A DNA stretch of 64,000 bases from positions 1,426,001-1,490,000 of the forward strand of contig NZ_AP025730.1 in assembly GCF_023734135.1 (NCBI RefSeq), in the 5' to 3' direction. A model generated the notes under the pieces. It was not told the DNA's origin and did not search any database. It saw only the letters and a list, made by a program, of their open reading frames with translations. Source of the DNA: Sphaerotilus microaerophilus. Its GTDB lineage: Bacteria > Pseudomonadota > Gammaproteobacteria > Burkholderiales > Burkholderiaceae_C. Below, piece by piece: positions 56,914 to 64,000 of this stretch (positions within the stretch are counted from its first letter, which is position 1; the number at the start of each line of letters is the position of its first letter). Position numbers and translations under genes: made by a program.

Positions 56914-58581
56914 ATGAAGTGGATCTTTGCTCCCGCGCTGCGGCGTTTCGTGGCCCTGGCGGCATTTGCCAGCCTGCTGATGAACCTGATGGCGCTGGCA
57001 CCCTCGCTGTTCATGATGCAGGTCTTTGATCGGGTGTTCTCCAGCGGCAGCATGGAAACGCTGACGATGCTCATCCTGCTGGTGACGCTGTGCCTGTGCG
57101 TGATGGCGGTCATGGATGTGCTGCGCGTGCGCGCCCTCGGCTGGGCCTCCACCGTGCTCGATGCGCGGCTTGGGCCTACGGTCTTTGCCAGCTTGCTGCA
57201 TGCCAGCGCCCGCCCTGGTGGGGCTGCCAACGTCTACACGCTGCGTGACGTTGCGCTGCTGCGGGGCTTCCTGGGCGGTGGGGGGGTGCTGGCGCTGTTC
57301 GATGCCCCCTGGCTGCCGATCTACCTGGCGGTGATCACCCTGTTCCACCCGTGGCTGGGGGCGACCGCCGCGCTCGGGGCGTTGCTGCTGTTCGGCCTGA
57401 TCTGGCTGAACGAGCGCACGAGCCGCGGCAGCGTCGAGGCAGTTACCCGCGAATCACGCCAGGCCTCGCGCTTCATCGACGCCGCGCTGCGCAACGCCGA
57501 AGTCATTGCAGGCATGGGCATGGCCGACCATGCGGTGGCGCACTGGTCGCGCCACAACGATGCCGTGCTGGAGCAGCAGGCTCGGTTGACGGCGCACCAG
57601 TCGCCTGTGCAAGCGGCGGTGCGCTGGCTGCGCCAGGCTCTGCAGGTGGCGATGCTTGCCATGGGCGCCTGGCTGGTGGTGCGCCAGCACGTGTCCCCCG
57701 GCGTGATGGTGGCCGGCACGATCCTGCTCGGCAAGGCGCTGTCGCCCATCGAGCAGTTGTCGGGTGGCTGGCGCAGCCTGATCGAGGCCCGAGCCGCCTG
57801 GGCGCGCCTGCAGGCCGAGGCCATTGAGGCCCCACCGACCAGCCTGGAGCTGCCGGCGCCGCGCGGCAAACTCGACGTGGAGCGCGTCGTCTATGCCCTG
57901 CCGGGGCAGCGCACAGCGCTGATCAAGGGGGTGAGCCTGAGCGTGGCGCCAGGCGAGTGCCTGGGCATCATCGGTCCCAGTGGCGGTGGCAAGACCTCGC
58001 TGCTGCGCCTGGTGCTGGGGATCTGGTCGCCCCAATCGGGCACGGTGCGCCTCGACGGTGCTGACGTCGCCCGGCTCGGGTCGCAGGTGCTGGGCCGCCA
58101 CGTCGGCTACCTGCCCCAGGATGTGGAGCTGTTCGCCGGGACCGTGGCCGAGAACATTGCTCGCCTGGGTGAGGTCGATGCCGAGCGGGTCGTCGCCGCT
58201 GCTCAGATGGCGGGCGTGCACGAACTCGTGCTGCGCTTGAGCGCGGGGTATGAAACGCCAGTGGGCGAGGGCGGCGCAGCCCTGTCTGGCGGGCAGCGCC
58301 AGCGTGTCGCCCTGGCGCGCGCCCTCTATGGGCTGCCGCGCCTGCTGGTGCTGGATGAGCCCAACTCCAACCTGGATGCCGAGGGCGAAGCCGCGCTGCA
58401 GCAGGCGCTGCAGCGCGCCAAGCAGCAGGGCATCACGGTGGTCATGGTGGGACACCGCCCGTCGATGATGCGCAGCGTGGACAAGCTCGCCCTGCTGCGC
58501 GACGGCCAGATCGAGGCCTTCGGCCCGCGTGACCAGGTGTTGGCCAAGCTCAGCGGCGGGTCGGTTGCGGCCGTGGCCTAG
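56914..58581 (+). CDS. Type I secretion ABC exporter (PrtD family)
   Basis: 555 residues: about six transmembrane segments in the first 300, then the ATPase with Walker A GIIGPSGGGKTSLLRL, signature LSGGQRQRVALARALYG, Walker B LLVLDEPNSNLD and the H-loop HRPSM. No N-terminal peptidase-like domain, as in exporters of RTX proteins with C-terminal signals. Ten bases after the fusion protein; the usual gene order is reversed here (fusion protein first). The giant RTX protein 226 bases downstream is the likely cargo. Confidence 0.95.
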   Translation: MKWIFAPALRRFVALAAFASLLMNLMALAPSLFMMQVFDRVFSSGSMETLTMLILLVTLCLCVMAVMDVLRVRALGWASTVLDARLGPTVFASLLHASARPGGAANVYTLRDVALLRGFLGGGGVLALFDAPWLPIYLAVITLFHPWLGATAALGALLLFGLIWLNERTSRGSVEAVTRESRQASRFIDAALRNAEVIAGMGMADHAVAHWSRHNDAVLEQQARLTAHQSPVQAAVRWLRQALQVAMLAMGAWLVVRQHVSPGVMVAGTILLGKALSPIEQLSGGWRSLIEARAAWARLQAEAIEAPPTSLELPAPRGKLDVERVVYALPGQRTALIKGVSLSVAPGECLGIIGPSGGGKTSLLRLVLGIWSPQSGTVRLDGADVARLGSQVLGRHVGYLPQDVELFAGTVAENIARLGEVDAERVVAAAQMAGVHELVLRLSAGYETPVGEGGAALSGGQRQRVALARALYGLPRLLVLDEPNSNLDAEGEAALQQALQRAKQQGITVVMVGHRPSMMRSVDKLALLRDGQIEAFGPRDQVLAKLSGGSVAAVA

Positions 58582-58807
58582 GTCTGCGCGAAGCCCATGG
58601 GTGTGTCACCGGCGTGGTGACTTTGCGTCGTCGGGGCGGCCGGTTCGTGACACTTCCAACGCTGTCGTGCATCAGGTCCCGGAGATGGCACTTACGGACC
58701 CCAGCCCACGGGGTTGTGGAGCGTGACGGCGTCGGGTCTAGTCTCAGTTGTTGTGCGTGATCGTCCTGTCGTCCGCACTTGAGCAGCTTCTTCGACCCGA
58801 ATCGCCC
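58582..58807. other. Interval between the exporter and the RTX gene
   Basis: 226 bases without a gene. A weak promoter-like pair (TTGTGG, then TCTAGT after 17 bases) sits near 58710-58740. No hairpin terminator is evident, so the RTX gene may be co-transcribed with the exporter genes or start from this region. Confidence 0.4.
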
Positions 58808-61800
58808 ATGACCACCTACCTTTCCGTCGACAACGTCGTCTACAACGAGAACGACACCAACGCCGTCTTCACGATCACCGTGGTGGGTGCCGCGCCCACC
58901 ACGGATGTGGTTGTCAACCTGACAAAGGTCACACCAGGTGCTGGTGGCCAGCTTATCCCGAGCTCCTTGCCCAGCGTCACCCTGCTGGCCGGGACCACCC
59001 AGATGCAGTTCACGGTGCCGCTGACCTCGACCTCGGCACCGGGCTTCATGGTCCAACTCAGTACCGCTGCAACCGACGTGGCGCTCACCGAGAACCGCGC
59101 CGTTGCGGTGATCCAGGACGGTGCCACCTCGCCGGTGGCCACGCCCAACTTCACCGCATCCGACGCCATCGTCGACGAGGGCGCGGGCACGGTCACCATC
59201 CAGTACACGCTGGATGCACCGTCGGCCAGCGCCGTCACGGTGGACTACGCCACCCACTCGCTGACTGCCTCTGCCGGGGAAGACTTTGCCGCCGCAGCCG
59301 GCACCTTGACGATCGCCGCCGGCCAGACCAGCGGCACGCTCATCATCCCGCTGTACACCGATGGGCAGGTCGAGGGCCGCGAGAGCTTTGCGGTGTCCTT
59401 CGGCAATCCATCCGGCGTGACCGTCACCGATCCGGTGGTGCATGTGTCCATCGCTGACCAGGACGTCACCGGCGGCCCGGTGGTCAAGCCCTCGGTCCAT
59501 GTGTTTGGCAACGTCGCCTTCGAGGATGCCGGCTACGTAGACTTCGTCGTGGCCCTGGACAAGCCGGCCACCGGCGAAGTGGCCGTGGTCTACGACACCA
59601 ACCCGGTGCCCGTGAGCGCGACTTACCCTGTCACCGCCACCAGCGCCGACTTCGTGCGCCACACCGGCACGCTCATCTTCGCGCCGGGTGAGGTGTTGAA
59701 GACCGTGCGGGTGCTGCTGCTGGACAACGCCACGTCCGCTGCGACCACGCAGTTTGTGCAGTTCTACACGACCCTGAGTGTGTTCGGTGCGACCCACGAG
59801 GTGTCGAACACCACCGTCACCATCCTGAACCGGGACTACTACGACGCCAACCCGACGCCCGCCACCCTGTCACTCGCGCAGTACCTGGCCTCCAAGTCGG
59901 GCGACGTGGTGGCCGGAACGGACTACGCCGATTCGCTGACCGGCGGTGGTGGCGCTGATCTGCTGGACGGGCAGGGCGGCATCGACACCATGGTGGGGGG
60001 CCTGGGAGATGACACCTACATCCTCGAACAGACCGGTGACACCGCCGTCGAAGCGGCGGATGGTGGCGTCGACACCATCATCACCTACCTCGGCTCGCAG
60101 ACGCTGTCAGCGGAATTCGAAAACCTCGTGCTGGCCAGCCTGACCGACATGGCCGCCACCGGCACGGGCAACACCAAGGACAACCTCATCGTCGGCAATG
60201 CCGGCGGCAACGCACTGACCGGCCTGGAAGGCAACGACACGCTGGAAGGCGGCGCCGGCAACGACACGCTGGTGGGTGGTGCGGGCAACGATGTCTATGG
60301 CGTGGACAGCCTGGGCGATGTCGTTACCGAGGCCGCTGGTTCAGGCAATGACACCGTGCGTGCCTGGATCAGCTACAGCCTGACCGCTGGCAGCAACATC
60401 GAAAACCTCAGTCTGGCCGGGCGCGCCGACATCAACGCCACGGGCGACTTGAACGACAACGTGCTGACAGGCAACGTCGGAGCAAACCTGCTGGATGGTG
60501 CCGCCGGCAACGACACCCTGTTCGGCGGTGCCGGCAATGACACCCTGACCGGCGGCCTCGGCAGCGACACGATGTACGGCGGCCTGGGCAATGACACCTT
60601 CAATGTCGATGCCCCCGGCGATGTGATCGTCGAGGTGGCGGGCGAAGGGACGGATGTGCTGTACGCCAGTGTCAACTACACGCTGACGAGTGGCGCCGAG
60701 GTGGAAGCCGCCTATCTGAGCGGCACGGCCACCGTCCTGACCGGCAACGAACTGGCCAACGCCCTGTACGGCGGTTCACTCGCCGACAGCCTCAGCGGCG
60801 GCGCAGGCAACGACACGCTGGATGGCGGCGTGGGCAATGACACCTTGGTGGGCGGTCTGGGCGATGACGTCTTCATGGTCGATGTTGCCGGCGACACGGT
60901 GACAGAAGCGGCCGATGCCGGCACGGACGAGATCCGCACCGCTCAGACCAGCTACAGCCTCGCGGCCGTCGCCAACGTTGAGAACCTGACCTTCACCAGC
61001 GGCACTGCCTCCACAGGCACCGGCAACGCCCTGAACAACCGCCTGACCGGTGCAGCGGGCAACGACACGCTTTCCGGCGCGGACGGCAACGACACGCTCG
61101 ATGGCGGCGCCGGCAATGATTCGCTGGTGGGCGGCGCCGGCAACGACCTGTACCTCGTCGACAGCCTCGCCGACACGCTGGTGGATGCGTCCGGCACCGA
61201 CACGGTGCAGACAGCGCTGACCTACACGCTGGCGGCCGGGTTCGAGAACCTCAACCTGACCGGCAGCGGCGCCGTCAACGGCACCGGCAACACCGGCAAC
61301 AACGTCCTGACCGGCAACAGCGGGAACAACACGCTCAGCGGCATGGATGGCAATGACACGCTGGACGGCGGTGCGGGTGTGGATGTGCTGGTGGGGGGCG
61401 TCGGCGATGACACCTACATCGTTGATACGACGACGGACACAATCACGGAAGCTGCTTCCAGTGGTACCGATACGGTGCAGTCGAGCGTCAGCTACTCAGT
61501 CGCCGCGTTGGCGGAGATTGAGAATGTCACCCTGACGGGGACAGCTGCGGCGAATGCCACCGGCAACGACAAGACGAACGTACTGACAGGCAACGCAGCG
61601 GCCAATGCGCTGAGCGGTGGTGTTGGCAACGACACGCTGGTGGGAAGCGAGGGCAACGACACGCTGGATGGCGGTGCGGGCGCTGATTCGATGACCGGCG
61701 GGGCTGGTGACGATGCCTACCTGGTCGACGATGCTGGGGATGTGGTGATGGAAATGGCGGGCGGTGGCACCGACACCATCACGACCTCGGTCAACCTCGT

Positions 61801-64000
61801 GCTCGCGGTCGGTGCGGACATCGAGCGGCTGGTGGTGTCGGGCGCGGCTAACCAACTCACGGGCAACGAATTGGCCAATGCGCTGGTCGGTGGCACACTG
61901 GCCGACACCCTGACCGGCGCAGCCGGCAACGATACCCTGCAAGGCGGTAGCGGAGCTGACTCGCTGGTCGGTGGTCAAGGCGACGACAGCTACGAAGTCG
62001 ATAACGCCGGCGATGTGATCGTCGAAACGGCCGGACAGGGCAACGACACGGTGAGCGCGTCGGCCAACTACACGCTGGGCATCGGCGTGGAAGTGGAGAG
62101 CGTGCAGCTCATCGGCAGCGCCAGCCAGCTGACCGGCAACGAACTGGCCAACACGCTGCTGGGTGGCACCTTGGCCGACAGCATCGACGGCGCAGCCGGC
62201 AACGACTCGCTGCTTGGCGGTGCCGGTAACGACACCTTGCTGGGCGGCGAAGGCAACGACACGCTGGACGGGGGCGTGAGCACCGACAGCCTGGTGGGCG
62301 GTGCGGGAGACGACGTGTTCATCGTCGATTCGTCCGCAGACTTCATCGCCGAAGCAGCAGGCGGCGGCGGTGACCGAGTGAACACGAGCGTTGACTACAC
62401 GCTCACCGCTGGAGCAGAGATCGAGTCCGCCTACCTGCTGGGCAGCGCGACGGCGCTGACGGGGAACGAGTTCGGAAATGGGCTGTACGGTGGGGCATTG
62501 GATGACATCCTGGATGGGATGGATGGCAACGACACCCTCAATGGTGATGCTGGAAATGACACGCTGACCGGCGGTTCTGGCAATGATCTCTTGAGCGGAG
62601 GTGCCGGTAGTGACCGCCTGGTGGGAGGATCGGGAGACGACAGCTACACGATTGACAACGCAGGCGATGTGGTGGAAGAGGCGGTCGGCGAAGGCACGGA
62701 CACGGTGGTCAGCTCGCTGAGCCACACGCTGGGGACGAACCTGGAGAACCTGACGCTGTATGCGGGCGCAGGGGCGATCAGCGGATCAGGCAACGCGCTG
62801 GACAACGCAATCACGGGCAACGAAGGCAACAACGCCATCGACGGTGCAGCGGGCAACGACACGCTGCTGGGCGGTGCCGGCAACGACTCGTTGGCGGGAG
62901 GAGCGGGCAACGACTGGATGGCCGGTGGGCTGGGAGACGACTACTACTACGTCGACTCCGCGGCCGACGTGCTGAGCGAAGCCGCAGGTGAAGGGTTTGA
63001 CCGTGTGTTCACGACAGTGAACTACACCGTCACCGCGGGTGCTGCGGTGGAGAACGTCTTCGTGATGGGCGCGGCCAACGTGCTGGTGGGCAATGAGCTG
63101 GCCAACAACCTGTTCGGCGGTGCGCTGGCCGATTCACTGAGCGGCATGGCCGGCAACGACAAGCTCGACAGCGGCGCCGGCAACGACCTGCTGGACGGCG
63201 GGATCGGCAACGACACGCTGCTGGGCGGCGCCGGCAACGACTCGTTGACGGGAGGAGCGGGCAACGACTGGATGGCCGGTGGGCTGGGAGACGACTACTA
63301 CTACGTCGACTCCGCGGCCGACGTGCTGAGCGAAGCCGCAGGTGAAGGGTTCGACCGTGTGTTCACGACGGTGAACTACACCGTCACCGCGGGTGCTGCG
63401 GTGGAGAACGTCTTCGTGATGGGCGCGGCCAACGTGCTGGTGGGCAATGAGCTGGCCAACAACCTGTTCGGTGGCGCGCTGGCCGATTCACTGAGCGGCA
63501 TGGCCGGCAACGACAAGCTCGACAGCGGCGCCGGCAACGACCTGCTGGACGGCGGGATCGGCAACGACACGCTGCTGGGCGGCGCCGGCAACGACTCGTT
63601 GGCGGGAGGAGCGGGCAACGACTGGATGGCCGGTGGGCTGGGAGACGACTACTACTACGTCGACTCCGCGGCCGACGTGCTGAGCGAAGCCGCAGGTGAA
63701 GGGTTCGACCGTGTGTTCACGACGGTGAACTACACCGTCACCGCGGGTGCTGCGGTGGAGAACGTCTTCGTGATGGGCGCGGCCAGCGCGCTGGTGGGCA
63801 ATGAGCTGGCCAACAACCTGTTCGGCGGTGCGCTGGCCGATTCACTGAGCGGCATGGCGGGCAACGACAAGCTCGACAGCGGGGCCGGCAACGACCTGCT
63901 GGACGGTGGGATCGGCAACGACACGCTGCTGGGCGGCGCCGGCAACGACTCGTTGGCGGGAGGAGCGGGCAACGACTGGATGGCCGGTGGGCTGGGAGAC
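58808..64000 (+). CDS. Giant Calx-beta/RTX-repeat surface protein, partial at 3' end
   Basis: At least 1731 residues, open to the window edge. No signal peptide, as for type I secretion. Residues about 1-350 contain Calx-beta-like domains (for example [39 protein letters not shown] and [20 protein letters not shown]). From about 375 on the sequence is made of RTX nonapeptides GGxGxDxLx ([29 protein letters not shown]) in groups of 3-5, separated by 60-70-residue linkers that begin DDTYxVD and contain GNELANxLxGG. The C-terminus, including any secretion signal, is outside the window. The upstream exporter is the likely secretion route. Calcium-dependent adhesin or surface-layer role is inferred. 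Confidence 0.93.
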   Translation, partial: MTTYLSVDNVVYNENDTNAVFTITVVGAAPTTDVVVNLTKVTPGAGGQLIPSSLPSVTLLAGTTQMQFTVPLTSTSAPGFMVQLSTAATDVALTENRAVAVIQDGATSPVATPNFTASDAIVDEGAGTVTIQYTLDAPSASAVTVDYATHSLTASAGEDFAAAAGTLTIAAGQTSGTLIIPLYTDGQVEGRESFAVSFGNPSGVTVTDPVVHVSIADQDVTGGPVVKPSVHVFGNVAFEDAGYVDFVVALDKPATGEVAVVYDTNPVPVSATYPVTATSADFVRHTGTLIFAPGEVLKTVRVLLLDNATSAATTQFVQFYTTLSVFGATHEVSNTTVTILNRDYYDANPTPATLSLAQYLASKSGDVVAGTDYADSLTGGGGADLLDGQGGIDTMVGGLGDDTYILEQTGDTAVEAADGGVDTIITYLGSQTLSAEFENLVLASLTDMAATGTGNTKDNLIVGNAGGNALTGLEGNDTLEGGAGNDTLVGGAGNDVYGVDSLGDVVTEAAGSGNDTVRAWISYSLTAGSNIENLSLAGRADINATGDLNDNVLTGNVGANLLDGAAGNDTLFGGAGNDTLTGGLGSDTMYGGLGNDTFNVDAPGDVIVEVAGEGTDVLYASVNYTLTSGAEVEAAYLSGTATVLTGNELANALYGGSLADSLSGGAGNDTLDGGVGNDTLVGGLGDDVFMVDVAGDTVTEAADAGTDEIRTAQTSYSLAAVANVENLTFTSGTASTGTGNALNNRLTGAAGNDTLSGADGNDTLDGGAGNDSLVGGAGNDLYLVDSLADTLVDASGTDTVQTALTYTLAAGFENLNLTGSGAVNGTGNTGNNVLTGNSGNNTLSGMDGNDTLDGGAGVDVLVGGVGDDTYIVDTTTDTITEAASSGTDTVQSSVSYSVAALAEIENVTLTGTAAANATGNDKTNVLTGNAAANALSGGVGNDTLVGSEGNDTLDGGAGADSMTGGAGDDAYLVDDAGDVVMEMAGGGTDTITTSVNLVLAVGADIERLVVSGAANQLTGNELANALVGGTLADTLTGAAGNDTLQGGSGADSLVGGQGDDSYEVDNAGDVIVETAGQGNDTVSASANYTLGIGVEVESVQLIGSASQLTGNELANTLLGGTLADSIDGAAGNDSLLGGAGNDTLLGGEGNDTLDGGVSTDSLVGGAGDDVFIVDSSADFIAEAAGGGGDRVNTSVDYTLTAGAEIESAYLLGSATALTGNEFGNGLYGGALDDILDGMDGNDTLNGDAGNDTLTGGSGNDLLSGGAGSDRLVGGSGDDSYTIDNAGDVVEEAVGEGTDTVVSSLSHTLGTNLENLTLYAGAGAISGSGNALDNAITGNEGNNAIDGAAGNDTLLGGAGNDSLAGGAGNDWMAGGLGDDYYYVDSAADVLSEAAGEGFDRVFTTVNYTVTAGAAVENVFVMGAANVLVGNELANNLFGGALADSLSGMAGNDKLDSGAGNDLLDGGIGNDTLLGGAGNDSLTGGAGNDWMAGGLGDDYYYVDSAADVLSEAAGEGFDRVFTTVNYTVTAGAAVENVFVMGAANVLVGNELANNLFGGALADSLSGMAGNDKLDSGAGNDLLDGGIGNDTLLGGAGNDSLAGGAGNDWMAGGLGDDYYYVDSAADVLSEAAGEGFDRVFTTVNYTVTAGAAVENVFVMGAASALVGNELANNLFGGALADSLSGMAGNDKLDSGAGNDLLDGGIGNDTLLGGAGNDSLAGGAGNDWMAGGLGD
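62876..64000 (+). repeat. Tandem 354-base repeats in the RTX gene, at least three full copies plus a partial
   Basis: Copies start at 62876, 63230, 63584 and 63938, exactly 354 bases (118 codons) apart and in frame. They differ by only a few bases (for example TTGGCGGG or TTGACGGG at the start). Each codes for RTX nonapeptides around a linker [18 protein letters not shown]. The array continues beyond the right edge. Confidence 0.95.

Noticed and set aside
63022..63972. Three 80-residue reverse-strand reading frames spaced 354 bases apart
   Set aside because: They are antisense shadows of the RTX repeats: period equals the repeat unit and the composition is Pro/Ser/Ala-rich, as expected from reading GGxGxD codons backwards.

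Overview
This 64 kb window is a GC-rich chromosomal segment of a betaproteobacterium. The gene order rne/rluC, yceF-yceD-rpmF-plsX-fabHDG-acpP-fabF-rpoE-rseA-mucB-mucD-lepA-lepB-rnc-era-recO-pdxJ-acpS-nagZ is typical of Burkholderiales. The style of the accessory genes suggests the Leptothrix/Sphaerotilus/Rubrivivax group, but that is inference and no species can be named from the sequence alone.

Layout. 1-5.2 kb: 5' part of hemA (reverse strand, cut by the window edge), a small membrane protein, an IS1182-like insertion sequence with recognisable terminal inverted repeats, a metallo-beta-lactamase-fold hydrolase whose stop codon lies in the IS end, and an intact LuxR-type response regulator. 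5.2-5.7 kb: wreck of a hybrid sensor kinase. 5.8-8.5 kb: a lipoprotein followed by a putative outer-membrane beta-barrel. 8.5-12.3 kb: miaB, a small exported protein, tRNA-Met(CAT) with clear promoter and terminator, and a TrpB2-type protein. 12.3-19.5 kb: operon rluC-HAD phosphatase-Rieske-sppA on the reverse strand, divergent from rne, with a 730-base gap holding a strong hairpin. 19.6-23.2 kb: an OmpA-domain protein and a membrane-anchored coiled-coil protein. 23.2-42.9 kb: a long reverse-strand housekeeping block (fatty acid synthesis, sigma-E regulon core, translation/secretion, RNA processing). 43-47.2 kb: yceF, a tetrapyrrole-methylase-family methyltransferase, rhlE, and a WecA/MraY-type glycan initiating enzyme.

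47.5-64 kb is the accessory, surface-oriented part, all on the forward strand: rfbBDAC (dTDP-L-rhamnose), manC-fcl-gmd (GDP-mannose to GDP-L-fucose) interrupted by a Phd/PIN toxin-antitoxin pair, a type I secretion membrane-fusion protein and ABC exporter, and the first 1731 codons of a giant Calx-beta/RTX repeat protein that runs off the right edge. The RTX protein ends in the window with near-identical 354-base tandem repeats. Together these genes point to nucleotide-sugar supply for a surface glycan next to a secreted calcium-binding surface protein.

The most interesting items are the toxin-antitoxin module whose putative operator palindrome and antitoxin start are embedded in the 3' end of fcl, the giant RTX gene with recent repeat amplification beside its probable exporter, the OmpA/coiled-coil pair, the rne leader hairpin, and the kinase pseudogene beside an intact regulator.
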